Positions 18,601 to 28,251 are shown, counted from the first letter of the stretch. The stretch: 64,000 nucleotides of DNA from Colwellia psychrerythraea 34H (GCF_000012325.1 NC_003910.7:4030001-4094000); one strand, 5' to 3'. Translations and numbers: made by a program. Notes: generated by a model from the letters alone, not told the origin.

Positions 18601-19665
18601 ATGGCTTTAATTTCAATGCGCCAAATGCTCGATCATGCGGCAGAATTTGAATACGGTATTCCAGCATTTAATGTAAATAACTTAGAGCAAGTACGTGCAA
18701 TCATGCTTGCCGCTAGTGATACTGATAGCCCTGTCATCATGCAAGCATCTGCAGGTGCCAGAAAATACGCCGGCGCGCCTTTTTTACGCCATTTAATTTT
18801 AGCTGCTATTGAAGAGTTTCCACATATTCCAGTAGTTATGCATCAAGACCACGGGACTTCTCCTACGATTTGTCAACGTTCAATCCAATTAGGTTTTTCA
18901 TCAGTAATGATGGATGGCTCATTAATGGATGACGGTAAAACTCCAAGTAGTTATGAATACAATGTTGACGTAACACGTCGCACTGTTGAAATGGCACACG
19001 CTTGTGGTGTTTCTGTTGAAGGCGAGTTAGGTTGTTTAGGCTCACTTGAAACAGGCATGGCTGGTGAAGAAGACGGCGTTGGCGCTGAAGGTGTATTAAC
19101 TAAAGAACAAATGTTAACAGACCCTGAAGAAGCTGCTGACTTTGTAAATAAAACCCAAGTAGATGCATTGGCTATTGCTTGTGGTACTTCTCATGGTGCT
19201 TACAAGTTTACACGTCCACCTACAGGCGATATTTTAGCGATTGATCGTATTAAAGCAATTCATCAACGTATTCCACATACTCACTTAGTAATGCATGGCT
19301 CTTCATCTGTACCACAAGATTGGTTGGCTGTTATTAATGAGTTTGGTGGAAAGATCCCTGAAACTTACGGTGTACCTGTTGAGCAAATTCAACACGGCAT
19401 TAAAAATGGCGTACGTAAAATCAATATAGACACTGATTTACGTCTTGCGGCTACGGGTTCTATTCGTCGTTTCTTGGCAGAAAATCCAAGTGAATTTGAT
19501 CCACGTAAATTTTTACAAGTATCGACTAATGCTATGTACGACATTTGTAAAGCGCGTTATGAAGCATTTAATACTGTAGGTAATGCCAGCAAAATCAAGC
19601 CGATAAGCCTTGATAACATGTTTGATCGTTACCAAAGTGGTGAGCTTAAAGCACTCATCAAGTAA
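18601..19665 (+). CDS. fba: Fructose-bisphosphate aldolase, class II
   Basis: The enzyme cleaves fructose 1,6-bisphosphate reversibly into glyceraldehyde 3-phosphate and DHAP using a divalent metal. The 354-aa protein has class II motifs: [16 protein letters not shown] at the N-terminus, the catalytic-metal segment [10 protein letters not shown], the [25 protein letters not shown] block, HGSSSVP, and [18 protein letters not shown]. It resembles the class IIB long forms of Calvin-type aldolases more than E. coli FbaA in length and detail (impression). The ATG is preceded by TAGGAGTAAGTAA. It has its own 350-bp leader downstream of the pgk terminator. Confidence 0.96.
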   Translation: MALISMRQMLDHAAEFEYGIPAFNVNNLEQVRAIMLAASDTDSPVIMQASAGARKYAGAPFLRHLILAAIEEFPHIPVVMHQDHGTSPTICQRSIQLGFSSVMMDGSLMDDGKTPSSYEYNVDVTRRTVEMAHACGVSVEGELGCLGSLETGMAGEEDGVGAEGVLTKEQMLTDPEEAADFVNKTQVDALAIACGTSHGAYKFTRPPTGDILAIDRIKAIHQRIPHTHLVMHGSSSVPQDWLAVINEFGGKIPETYGVPVEQIQHGIKNGVRKINIDTDLRLAATGSIRRFLAENPSEFDPRKFLQVSTNAMYDICKARYEAFNTVGNASKIKPISLDNMFDRYQSGELKALIK

Positions 19666-19702
19666 CATCATCGATACAAAGTAGTTACAAAAACTATTAA
19701 TT

Positions 19703-19725
19703 AAAAGGGCTTAGGCCCTTTTTTT
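19703..19725 (+). terminator. Intrinsic terminator of fba
   Basis: AAAAGGGC (19703-19710), loop TTAG, GCCCTTTT (19715-19722), then further Ts. This is a textbook stem and U-tract 38 bp past the fba stop. Confidence 0.88.
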
Positions 19726-19804
19726 ATGCTCGAAAAAAATAAGGTAGTTAGGTATAATCGCTTAATATAATCACGTTTCATTTCTATTAAGTAATTTTTT
19801 CAAG

Positions 19805-20689
19805 ATGTTTTCTCGTTTTATTCTAGTACCCATTTTTTCAATCTATTGTGCGTTTCCTACGCTGTCTTATGCTCAAGAGCAAAAAGCAGGGACAAATTCG
19901 GCTAATGCTTCAGACATATTATTTAGTCTTGAAAAAGCTGATGAGTCCCAACAACCTGCATCTGGCACTTTATTTACCGCCTCAGCAGAGCTAGGTTTAC
20001 TTTATTTGACAGGTAATACCCGCAGTGCCGATATTAAAACAGGCTTAGACTTACGTTTTGAAAGAGGCCTTTGGCGAAGTTTCTTTGTTTTTGATTTGTT
20101 AGTGAAAAAAACTGAAACTGAGAGTGAAGTGAGTAGCGATGTCATTCAAAAAAACCTTGAAACGACCGATCAAAAGTGGAGTATTACTTCGCAAACTAAC
20201 TACACCCTTGATGCTATAAAACAAAACTATATCTATGGCAGTGTCTTTTATGAAGAAAATAGATTTTCTGGTTTTGATTCACAAGCATCAATCTCAACCG
20301 GTTGGGGTCGCCGTTGGTTTGAAAATAAAGAAGCTAGTTTTGATGCCGATATAGGTCCCGGCTTTAAGAGGGATATTACCCAAGTTACCCCTGAAGAAAT
20401 AGAAACGGGCATGAAGAGTAAAACCCAAGATACCCTTATTTTACAAGCACAAGCCCTGTATATAAGAAAAATAAATGAGCATATAGAGTTTAAGCAACTT
20501 TTCGTGGTCAAACACGCTATTGAACAGGGGCAAAACAGTATTTATAAAGCTGAAACATCAATTACTAGTAAATTAATTGATTCACTGCAGCTTAAGCTTA
20601 GTTTTATTATCGATTACAACTCCAAAGTAGATGATGATAAAGAGAATTTAAACACAGAAACTTCTGCGGTACTTATTTATAGTTTTTAA
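19805..20689 (+). CDS. DUF481 (YdiY-like) outer-membrane beta-barrel protein
   Basis: The 294-aa protein begins with a Sec signal peptide (about residues 1-24, cleaved near LSYAQE). Alternating polar/hydrophobic strands rich in aromatics follow: ASAELGLLYLTGNTRSADIK, WSITSQTNYTLDAIKQNYIY and GWGRRWFENKEA. It ends ...SAVLIYSF, with the C-terminal Phe typical of Bam-assembled barrels. LGLLYLTGNT at the start of the barrel is the DUF481 signature. Members are outer-membrane proteins of unclear role, sometimes salt-induced. The gene is single and convergent with the lipoprotein gene that follows. Confidence 0.82.
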   Translation: MFSRFILVPIFSIYCAFPTLSYAQEQKAGTNSANASDILFSLEKADESQQPASGTLFTASAELGLLYLTGNTRSADIKTGLDLRFERGLWRSFFVFDLLVKKTETESEVSSDVIQKNLETTDQKWSITSQTNYTLDAIKQNYIYGSVFYEENRFSGFDSQASISTGWGRRWFENKEASFDADIGPGFKRDITQVTPEEIETGMKSKTQDTLILQAQALYIRKINEHIEFKQLFVVKHAIEQGQNSIYKAETSITSKLIDSLQLKLSFIIDYNSKVDDDKENLNTETSAVLIYSF

Positions 20690-20718
20690 TGACCTAACGA
20701 GTTGTGCAGCTAATATTA

Positions 20719-21297
20719 TTAGCTGCCTAACTCAAATGAATGCAACTTAAATTTCTGTAAATCGTTAGATAATAGCTCAACACTTTGCTCGTCAATCATA
20801 TAAGTAAAAGTGCAAGTTCCTGACTCACTAAATTCATAACAAACACTAAGAAAGTCTCTTCCTTGCTTGGTGCTATACAAACCAAACTTGAAAGTAACAC
20901 CATTCATCCATTGGGAGACGTATTCATTGATTGGTAAAGTTAATAGGTATTTATCAGGAGTTTCCTGTTTTTGCCATTGGCGGTACTTATCTATAGCATA
21001 CTCAACATCATCAACTTCTGACTCATTTATCCACAGAGGATAAGTTACATTGAAACTATTTTTATCAGTACTAATTGGTGAGTTACTGCCCTGAGCGGAA
21101 TATAATAAAGTACTGCCAGAAACCAAACCAGTTTGGGCCACTTTTAAGCGGGTTTGCTTTTTAAGATAATTATTCGTGTGAGCGCTGTACTCAGAAAAAC
21201 TCACCTTTGTTTCCGTATGACTTTCTGTGTATGCCCCTATAGAGCCGCAACCCGATAGTGATAAAGTGGTAATAGTTATAGTAATATACGAATTCAT
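20719..21297 (-). CDS. Hypothetical lipoprotein, 192 aa
   Basis: The N-terminus MNSYITITITTLSLSGC is a lipoprotein signal with lipobox LSGC, so Cys17 would be lipidated after cleavage. The rest is a soluble periplasmic domain with predicted strands and two C-terminal Cys (SVCYEFSESGTC) that might form a disulfide. No family recognised. The residue after the Cys is Gly, which favours transfer to the outer membrane. It is a single gene, convergent with the DUF481 gene. Confidence 0.7.
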   Translation of the reverse strand: MNSYITITITTLSLSGCGSIGAYTESHTETKVSFSEYSAHTNNYLKKQTRLKVAQTGLVSGSTLLYSAQGSNSPISTDKNSFNVTYPLWINESEVDDVEYAIDKYRQWQKQETPDKYLLTLPINEYVSQWMNGVTFKFGLYSTKQGRDFLSVCYEFSESGTCTFTYMIDEQSVELLSNDLQKFKLHSFELGS

Positions 21298-21480
21298 TGT
21301 CGTTTCTTAAAATGATATTGGGTCTTGAAGCACTGTTAATGTAACAACTTTTTTTTCACATTAACTAGGTACTGATTTTGACTACCATTTTAGCGTCACA
21401 GAATAGTGTAACTGTTGAAAATCGTAACTTTGGCGTAAAGAACTGTAGTAAATAAAAAAAGTGGAATAATCAAAACATTA

Positions 21481-22188
21481 TTATTGAGTTTTTTGCCACT
21501 GCTCGAATCCTTTTTTTATTTTATTAATTGTTTCAGGTTTAGTTCCAAGGCTCAGTGCCATGCAATGCTCAGCACTTTCACCTTTTGATATTTCTAAGCC
21601 TGACATAAGATTCAAATCTGCTGCTCCAAGTAAACCTAAGCGATAGTTTAGTGATTCTTTAGACTGAATAACAACATCTATCCTCCCTTTAATTAATTTT
21701 TTCAGGTTTGTTTCTTCATTAGAAGATATATCTAGATTCACTCCCTCTTGAAATCCTTGTTGTAGAAAGTAACTGTGGCTATTATCTCCACGCATGATAC
21801 CTACCACACTTGTTTTTAATGCCTCTAGAGAATCTATATTGATCTCATTCGACGCAAGTTTATACACATGAATTGGGGTGGATTTATAGAGGGGACAAAA
21901 CCAATGAAATTTTGACTCTCGCTGCTTTGTTCTATAAATGGAATAAATAAGTATATTAGGATTGGTTGTTGCTAAATGAAAACTTCTTGCCCATGGATAG
22001 ACATCTATCGAATATTTAATATCGGTGTATGCCAGTATTTCCCTTATATTACTGGTAACTATTCCTGAGACTTCCTGGCCCTTTAAAATAAAAGGCGGCC
22101 AATCTTCTGTTACCACTTTTAGCTCTTCTTCGTTGGACCGTGCAGTAAAAGAAAGAAGTAAAAATATAATTAACAGAGAATTTTTCAT
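21481..22188 (-). CDS. Periplasmic substrate-binding-like protein (SBP family 3)
   Basis: The 235-aa protein has a Sec signal peptide (about residues 1-18) followed by EELKVVTEDWPPFILKGQEV and VSGIVTSNIREIL, the opening of extracellular solute-binding family 3 proteins. A middle segment (SVVGIMRGDNSHSYFLQQGF) and C-terminal helices (INKIKKGFEQWQKTQ) complete the two-lobed fold. No transporter permease or ATPase gene is adjacent, so it is one of the orphan PBP2-like proteins common in Alteromonadales. The ligand is unknown, probably an amino acid or other small polar molecule. Confidence 0.75.
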   Translation of the reverse strand: MKNSLLIIFLLLSFTARSNEEELKVVTEDWPPFILKGQEVSGIVTSNIREILAYTDIKYSIDVYPWARSFHLATTNPNILIYSIYRTKQRESKFHWFCPLYKSTPIHVYKLASNEINIDSLEALKTSVVGIMRGDNSHSYFLQQGFQEGVNLDISSNEETNLKKLIKGRIDVVIQSKESLNYRLGLLGAADLNLMSGLEISKGESAEHCMALSLGTKPETINKIKKGFEQWQKTQ

Positions 22189-22395
22189 TGCAACTCTACA
22201 TCTAGGTTTAATGTGTTAAATCAATATAATAAATTGTATCATTTAAATTGTCATCCACATTAAAAGTATTAAACTTTCGTTCACAAAAAACTAATTTTTT
22301 CATTTTAGAGAACTAACGAGAACTACCTCAATCTCTCTATTTAAAAGAACTATTACTTAATGAGTTCCTTTTTCAGTGTTTAGGACAATAAAACA

Positions 22396-22548
22396 AAGTT
22401 TACTTTGCTAATCAATCCAGCTTTGCCCTAAAATAACCGCAATTATATTTTCCTCCAAATAAAAAGGTATCTACATGGCTCAGCCACTACCAGATAAGTT
22501 CATCATGTCGATGAATCGCGTTTCTAAAGTAGTTCCACCCAAGCGCAC
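22396..22548 (+). repeat. Direct-repeat copy of the ettA leader and first 24 codons
   Basis: This 153-bp stretch matches 25273-25425, which spans the ettA leader, SD and first codons. From the ATG to the end of the match (74 bp) there is only one difference (GTAGTT vs GTAGTC). The 51 bp before the ATG differ at a few sites, and the part further upstream is more diverged. The copies flank the leucine-rich-repeat lipoprotein gene. Confidence 0.92.
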
Positions 22549-22561
22549 GCGTTTAGACTGA
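22475..22561 (+). pseudogene. Truncated ettA 5' fragment (28-codon remnant)
   Basis: An ATG with the same SD context as ettA opens a frame identical to EttA for residues 1-25 (MAQPLPDKFIMSMNRVSKVV, then PPKRT), followed by the foreign codons RLD and a TGA. It retains start signals but only the first 25 of 559 residues, so it is a gene remnant. It may still be transcribed and translated as a 28-aa peptide. Confidence 0.88.
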
Positions 22562-22725
22562 GAATACACCTTATTATCACCTCTTGCATACCACATTAAT
22601 TCCCTACACAGAAACTGATAAATAGTCCAATTAAATCAAGTTACAACCATCAGGTATTCTGATATATTCCTCAGGTATTTTACTCTCTAAAATCTAATAA
22701 ATATTATTCAAGGAAGGATAAGTCA

Positions 22726-25176
22726 TTGTCAATTCATTTCTCCATTTTCAAAACATTACTATTCTCATTTTTAGTCATCACTCTTACTGCTTGTGGTGGA
22801 AGTGGTGAAGAAAGCCCCGAAGCTAACCAGGTAGAAGTCATTCCTCCAGTAACGCTACCATCAGTTAACGAAGTGCCCGTTATTACCTTAAATGACGAGT
22901 ACTCAGTCATCGAATATAGTGACATTACTGTTAGTGCTTTAGCTGAGGACAGTGATGGTGAAATTATCAGTTATCTATGGCAACAGAAATCAGGGCTTAT
23001 CGTTGACTTAAGCGAAACAGATTCAAGTACATTAACCTTCACCGCCCCTAATGTGAGTGAAGACCAGCAACTCACTTTTGAGCTGACAGTTACTGATGAC
23101 GACAACGCACTTACTACTAAAAATATAATCATTCGCTTGCATGCCCTAGAAAGTGATATTGAAGACATAGTTTTTGCAAATGAGAACTTCAAAAGCTGTA
23201 TTTTTAATATAGCTAAGGAAGCAAATTTGCATAAATCGGTAAATTTTAGACAAATTGACTGTCGTGATCAAAATATCTCGTCAACACAAGGTTTGGAAAA
23301 CTTTACTGAACTAAAGACATTAACACTTATCAATACTCAGATAAAAACTATAGATTTGAGTGCTTTAATACGGTTGGAAACTATTTGGCTTAGCCGTAAT
23401 CAATTGTCTGAAATAGACTTGAGCAAGCAAACTTTATTAACAGATCTAGAGCTCCATGATAATAATTTAGCCAGCATAAACTTAGTGAATCAAGTCTTAT
23501 TAACTTATTTGTCTATAACAAATAACCAAATAATTTCAATAGATTTAGCAGCTCAAACACAACTAACTAATCTTGCTTTAGATGGTAACCAACTACCAGA
23601 AGTTAATTTAAGTGCACAAAAACTATTAACTCATTTATATTTATCCAATAACCAACTGACAAAAGTCGACTTAAGTAAACAAAAATTGTTAACTGATTTA
23701 GCTTTATCCGACAATCAACTGACAAAAGTCGACTTAAGTGAACAAAAATTGTTAACTAATTTAGCTTTATCCAACAATCAACTAACAGAAGTCGATTTAA
23801 GTACTAAACCATTGTTAACTCACTTACGTTTGAATGATAACCCGATAACAGACATAGATTTACGTGCCCAAAGATTGCTAATTCTTTTAGGTTTATCCAA
23901 TAACCTACTCACAGAAGTCGATTTACGTGTCCAAGAACTTTTAATTGATTTAGATTTATCCAATAACCTACTCACAGAAGTCAATTTACGTGTCCAAGAA
24001 CTTTTAATTGATTTAGATTTATCCAATAACCTACTCACAGGAGTCGATTTACGTGTCCAAGAACTTTTAATTGGTTTAGATTTATCCAATAATCGATTAA
24101 CAGAAGTCGACTTGAGTACTCAAACATTTTTAACAGGGCTCAATTTGGATGATAACCAACTAACTAAGATAGATTTAAAGAATCAAACAAAACTACAATC
24201 TTTTTCAATAGACAATAACCAAATTACTGAGCTTGATTTATCTTCACAGCCTGAACTCAGCCGTATTTCTATTTGGAATAATTATCTCACAGCCATTAAC
24301 CTTAGCACCCCATTAAAAATAACAGATTTAGACCTTACAGAGTCTAAGCTCACAACTATCGATTTAACTGCCCAACCACAATTAAAAAATTTAATCTTAT
24401 GGAATAATGAACTGACAAGTATAGATTTAAGTAACCTAGTACAACTAGAAAGCTTAAATTTAGGCTCGAATGATAATCTATCTGAAGTTAACTTAGCCGG
24501 GTTAACAGGTTTGTCTAATTTAAGATTGAGTAATCTAAATCTATCAACTATCGACCTTAGTCAACAAAGCAACTTGCTTTCTTTACACATAGATGGCAAT
24601 CCACTAACAACCCTTGATTTAAGTGCGCAAAAAAAATTACATACTTTATCAATAAGTAAGGGTAACTTAGAAAACTTTAACTTAACAAATCTTACCAAGT
24701 TAACTTCCTTCGCTTCTTATAATATTGAACCTGAAACCATACAACTTTTTCCTGACTTAAAATTAGATTATTTAGCTTTTAATTACTTCCAAGCAAAATA
24801 CATTAATTTAACCGCACATACTGAGCTAACGACGTTAGTAATTAATGAAGGGGGGATAACTGACATTGATTTAAGTGCCCATGAAAAGATCGAAAATTTA
24901 CAGCTAACCGCTAATCCATTAACACTAATCAACTTAGACTCACAAAATCTATTAAAATCTTTAACTTTGGGAGGTAGCCAAATAAAAGAAATAAACCTAA
25001 GTAATAAAAAGTACCTAAGGTCAATACAGCTTACAAGTAATAAAATAAGCCAAATAGACTTAACGGGGCTAGATGCACTAGAGTACCTTCGCCTGACTGA
25101 TAATCCATTAACGAATGTCACCAAGGATTATTTAGATAGTTTAAATGGAATTAATGGTCTAAAAATTTATTATTAA
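22726..25176 (+). CDS. Leucine-rich-repeat lipoprotein with a PKD/Ig-like domain
   Basis: Start is TTG 22726, with AAGGAAGG 8 nt upstream. The 816-aa product has a lipoprotein signal (lipobox LTAC, Cys23), a Pro-rich linker (about 24-50), a PKD/cadherin-like beta domain (about 50-145; AEDSDGEIISYLWQQKSG and LTFELTVTDDDNA), then some 28-30 LRR units of about 21 residues with consensus LxxLxLSNNQLTEVDLSxQx. The three units encoded by 23892-24080 are nearly identical at DNA level. The protein is probably a surface-exposed binding or adhesion protein; its ligand is unknown. The gene lies between the ettA 5' remnant and intact ettA, so it looks inserted. Confidence 0.88.
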   Translation: MSIHFSIFKTLLFSFLVITLTACGGSGEESPEANQVEVIPPVTLPSVNEVPVITLNDEYSVIEYSDITVSALAEDSDGEIISYLWQQKSGLIVDLSETDSSTLTFTAPNVSEDQQLTFELTVTDDDNALTTKNIIIRLHALESDIEDIVFANENFKSCIFNIAKEANLHKSVNFRQIDCRDQNISSTQGLENFTELKTLTLINTQIKTIDLSALIRLETIWLSRNQLSEIDLSKQTLLTDLELHDNNLASINLVNQVLLTYLSITNNQIISIDLAAQTQLTNLALDGNQLPEVNLSAQKLLTHLYLSNNQLTKVDLSKQKLLTDLALSDNQLTKVDLSEQKLLTNLALSNNQLTEVDLSTKPLLTHLRLNDNPITDIDLRAQRLLILLGLSNNLLTEVDLRVQELLIDLDLSNNLLTEVNLRVQELLIDLDLSNNLLTGVDLRVQELLIGLDLSNNRLTEVDLSTQTFLTGLNLDDNQLTKIDLKNQTKLQSFSIDNNQITELDLSSQPELSRISIWNNYLTAINLSTPLKITDLDLTESKLTTIDLTAQPQLKNLILWNNELTSIDLSNLVQLESLNLGSNDNLSEVNLAGLTGLSNLRLSNLNLSTIDLSQQSNLLSLHIDGNPLTTLDLSAQKKLHTLSISKGNLENFNLTNLTKLTSFASYNIEPETIQLFPDLKLDYLAFNYFQAKYINLTAHTELTTLVINEGGITDIDLSAHEKIENLQLTANPLTLINLDSQNLLKSLTLGGSQIKEINLSNKKYLRSIQLTSNKISQIDLTGLDALEYLRLTDNPLTNVTKDYLDSLNGINGLKIYY
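23892..24080 (+). repeat. Three near-identical 63-bp tandem repeats within the LRR coding region
   Basis: Units start at 23892, 23955 and 24018 and differ by only a few bases; the next unit (24081) has diverged. 63 bp encodes one 21-residue LRR, so gain or loss of a unit keeps the frame. The high identity indicates recent duplication or ongoing gene conversion. Confidence 0.9.
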
Positions 25177-25351
25177 CGCTACCACAAGCAAAGTTTACAC
25201 TTTAAAGGAGCCTAACCACCCACAGGCTCCTTTTGCCCTCTAAAGTTTATTTAATTCATTTCAGTAAAATACAAGTTTATTTTGCTTATCCCCTCATGAT
25301 TGCCCTAAAATAACCGTAATTATAATTTCCTCCAAATAAAAAGGTATCTAC

Positions 25352-27031
25352 ATGGCTCAGCCACTACCAGATAAGTTCATCATGTCGATGAATCGCGTTT
25401 CTAAAGTAGTCCCACCCAAGCGCACTATTTTAAAAGATATATCACTTTCATTTTTCCCTGGCGCTAAAATCGGTGTATTAGGTTTAAATGGCTCGGGTAA
25501 ATCTACCTTGCTTCGTATTATGGCGGGTGTTGATACTGAATTTGAAGGTGATGCGGTTGCTTTAGCGGGAACTAAAATTGGTTATTTACCACAAGAACCT
25601 CAACTTGATGAAAATCAAACAGTACGTGAAGCCGTTGAAGAAGCTGTTTCTGAAGTTAAAAACGCTATGGCCCGTTTAGACCAAGTCTATAACGAATATG
25701 CTGAAGAAAACGCTGACTTTGACGCCCTAGCAAAAGAACAAGGCGATCTCGAAGATATCATTAATGCACAAGATGGTCATAATATTGATAACGTTTTAGA
25801 ACGTGCTGCTGATGCATTACGTTTACCAGAATGGGATCAAAAAATTGCCGTACTAAGTGGTGGTGAACGACGTCGTGTTGCACTTTGCCGCTTATTACTT
25901 GAAAAACCAGACATGTTATTACTCGATGAGCCAACCAACCATTTGGATGCTGAATCTGTTGCATGGTTAGAGCGCTTCCTGCATGACTACCCTGGGACTG
26001 TAGTAGCTATCACCCATGATAGATATTTCTTAGATAACGTTGCTGGTTGGATATTAGAGCTTGATAGAGGCCATGGTATTCCTTATGAAGGCAATTACTC
26101 ATCGTGGTTAGAGCAAAAAGATGCACGTCTTGAACGAGAAGGTAAAACCGAAAGTGCATTACAAAAAACCATTAAGCAAGAACTTGAATGGGTTCGTTCA
26201 AATCCAAAAGCGCGTCAATCAAAAAGCAAAGCCCGTTTGGCACGTTTTGAAGAGCTTAATAGCCAAGATCATCAAAAACGTAACGAGACTAACGAGCTTT
26301 ACATTCCACCTGGACCTCGTTTAGGCGATAAGGTACTTGATGTTAATAACTTAACCAAATCATTTGGCGATAGAGTACTTATTGATGACTTAAGCTTTAG
26401 TGTTCCTAAAGGTGCTATTGTCGGTATTATTGGTCCAAACGGTGCAGGTAAATCTACACTCTTTAAAATGATGTCTGGTGCTGAAAAACCTGACTCTGGA
26501 AATGTAGTGCTGGGTGATACGGTTAAGCTTGCTAGTGTTGATCAGTTCCGTGATGACATGGATAACAGCAAAACCGTTTATCAAGAAATCTCTCAAGGTC
26601 ATGACATTTTACAAATTGGTAATTTTGAAATTCCGAGTCGTGCCTATGTTAGTCGCTTTAACTTTAAAGGTAACGATCAACAAAAAATCATTGGTGAGCT
26701 ATCCGGTGGTGAACGTAACCGAGTTCATTTAGCCAAGCTTGTACAAACGGGTGGTAACGTATTACTGCTCGATGAGCCAACCAACGATTTAGATGTTGAA
26801 ACTCTACGTGCGCTTGAAGAAGCATTATTAGAGTTCCCTGGTTGTGCCATGGTTATTTCACATGACCGTTGGTTCCTTGATCGCATTGCTACTCACATCT
26901 TAGATTACCGTGATGAAGGTCAAATCAACTTCTTTGAAGGTAATTTTACTGATTATGAGGCATGGTTGAAGAAAACTTTAGGCCCTGCAGCAACAGAACC
27001 ACACAGAATTAAATACAAAAAAATAGGGTAA
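25352..27031 (+). CDS. ettA: Energy-dependent translational throttle protein EttA (ABC-F ATPase)
   Basis: EttA binds the ribosomal E site and gates the first peptide bond according to the ADP/ATP ratio. The 559-aa protein has two ABC domains: Walker A GLNGSGKST (about residue 40) and GPNGAGKST (about 358), signatures LSGGERRRVALCRLL and LSGGERNRVHLAKLV, Walker B LLLDEPTNHLD and LLLDEPTNDLD. The intervening Arg/Lys-rich linker (SNPKARQSKSKARLARFEEL) is the P-site tRNA interaction motif. The length matches E. coli EttA (555). The SD AAAAAGG precedes the start. Its leader and first 24 codons are duplicated 2.9 kb upstream. Confidence 0.97.
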   Translation: MAQPLPDKFIMSMNRVSKVVPPKRTILKDISLSFFPGAKIGVLGLNGSGKSTLLRIMAGVDTEFEGDAVALAGTKIGYLPQEPQLDENQTVREAVEEAVSEVKNAMARLDQVYNEYAEENADFDALAKEQGDLEDIINAQDGHNIDNVLERAADALRLPEWDQKIAVLSGGERRRVALCRLLLEKPDMLLLDEPTNHLDAESVAWLERFLHDYPGTVVAITHDRYFLDNVAGWILELDRGHGIPYEGNYSSWLEQKDARLEREGKTESALQKTIKQELEWVRSNPKARQSKSKARLARFEELNSQDHQKRNETNELYIPPGPRLGDKVLDVNNLTKSFGDRVLIDDLSFSVPKGAIVGIIGPNGAGKSTLFKMMSGAEKPDSGNVVLGDTVKLASVDQFRDDMDNSKTVYQEISQGHDILQIGNFEIPSRAYVSRFNFKGNDQQKIIGELSGGERNRVHLAKLVQTGGNVLLLDEPTNDLDVETLRALEEALLEFPGCAMVISHDRWFLDRIATHILDYRDEGQINFFEGNFTDYEAWLKKTLGPAATEPHRIKYKKIG

Positions 27032-27101
27032 ACACTAAATAAAAACAGCCGTTGTTAGTACGTTAGTAACTTTGCTGTGATTTGTTAATGAGTTTACCGA
27101 T

Positions 27102-27138
27102 AAAAGCCAGTTAAAACTTGATTTTAGCTGGCTTTTTT
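27102..27138 (+). terminator. Intrinsic terminator of ettA
   Basis: A 15-bp stem with one G-U pair: AAAAGCCAGTTAAAA (27102-27116), loop CTTGA, TTTTAGCTGGCTTTT (27122-27136), running into more Ts. Confidence 0.9.
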
Positions 27139-27227
27139 GTGCCCAATAATTTTTTACTTTTCAATAAAATGAGACTATGCTGAAGCCAATCGATGACAAA
27201 AGTCATTAGTCAGGTTGGACAATAGAC

Positions 27228-27590
27228 ATGGATGATAGACGACAATTTACTCGTATTTTATTTTCAATAAAAGCAGAGCTAAAAATTGAAAAAAATATAT
27301 ACCATGTGTCTATTCATGATATATCACTTAATGGTGCTTTAGTTACCGCTATTGAGAGTGAACAACCGTTAAAAGGTAAAGTCGGTACCTTACACTTTTT
27401 ATTATCAGATAAAGAATCAGAAGTGAACATGAGCATTGCCATTGTTCACGAAGAAAAAAACGAAACAGGTTTGCAATGTAATGCTATTGATATTGACAGT
27501 GTTACTCATTTACGTCGTTTGGTTGAACTCAATCTAGGTAATAACGAACAACTTAATAAAGAACTGGGTCAGTTATCACGTACAAAGTAA
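27228..27590 (+). CDS. PilZ-domain protein
   Basis: The 120-aa protein is one PilZ domain. It has the N-terminal Arg motif RRQFTR (residues 4-9) and the downstream DISLNGALV (about residues 31-39), which together match the RxxxR...(D/N)xSxxG signature for cyclic di-GMP binding. No other domain is attached, so it would act as an adaptor that binds a partner when c-di-GMP is high. The gene is isolated between ettA and the gcvR-like gene; the partner is unknown. Confidence 0.88.
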   Translation: MDDRRQFTRILFSIKAELKIEKNIYHVSIHDISLNGALVTAIESEQPLKGKVGTLHFLLSDKESEVNMSIAIVHEEKNETGLQCNAIDIDSVTHLRRLVELNLGNNEQLNKELGQLSRTK

Positions 27591-27680
27591 GGTTAAGCTA
27601 TTGATTATACCTGTTTTTTAGTTTAAGTTGAAATTAGTAAAAATTTACAACATCTCTATCCAAACCTTTAAGGAGTCTTA

Positions 27681-28178
27681 ATGAATCATCTAATCATCTC
27701 TTGTATTGGCCCAGATCAAACAGGCCTAGTAGACACTTTATCTAAAGTTATTTCCAAGCATCAAGGCAACTGGCAAGTTAGTAGTTTGCATCATTTATCA
27801 GGCTTTTTCGCCGGCGTGATTGAAGTTGCCGTAGCAAGTGAAAAAAGTGAAAGCTTAATCAGTGCATTAAAAGCTATTAAAGGATTAAGTTGCCAAATTG
27901 AAGTGGCAGAGCCTAACATGCCCGACGTTATTAGTAATTTAGTACTGGAAATTACTGCTAATGATAGAGCGGGAATTGTACAAGAAGTATCCTCTGTTAT
28001 TCATCATCAAAATGGTAACTTAATCAAGCTAGTAAGCTCACACGATAGCGCGGCCCATAGTGGCCAAGATATTTTTAAAGCGAAAGTACAAATTGCTATT
28101 GATGATAAATCGGTTGATCACCTTATCAGTGCATTAGAGCAAATCGCAGATGACTTAATGGTAGATATTTCCCGCTAG
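27681..28178 (+). CDS. GcvR-like tandem ACT-domain regulatory protein
   Basis: The 165-aa protein has two ACT domains: residues 1-75 (MNHLIISCIGPDQTGLVDTL) and about 85-165 (LVLEITANDRAGIVQEVSSV). This is the architecture of GcvR, which in E. coli binds GcvA and represses the glycine cleavage operon. The closest fit is the GcvR/YfgH-type ACT family. Neither gcvA nor gcv genes are nearby, so the target is inferred. Strong SD AAGGAG before the ATG. Confidence 0.8.
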   Translation: MNHLIISCIGPDQTGLVDTLSKVISKHQGNWQVSSLHHLSGFFAGVIEVAVASEKSESLISALKAIKGLSCQIEVAEPNMPDVISNLVLEITANDRAGIVQEVSSVIHHQNGNLIKLVSSHDSAAHSGQDIFKAKVQIAIDDKSVDHLISALEQIADDLMVDISR

Positions 28179-28251
28179 TCTATCTAGTTAATAGTGCTTA
28201 GTAAGACTGCTTTACTATTAAGCAACACGTTAATTTAACTGTATGCTAATC

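Noticed and set aside
23820..24089. 89-codon minus-strand frame with internally repeated peptide (WTRKSTSVSRLLDKSKSIKS)
   Set aside because: It is the antisense shadow of the 63-bp LRR repeats; the repetition comes from the coding strand.
23892..24110. CRISPR-like array of 63-bp repeats
   Set aside because: There are no spacers; the repeats are contiguous, in frame and encode LRR units.
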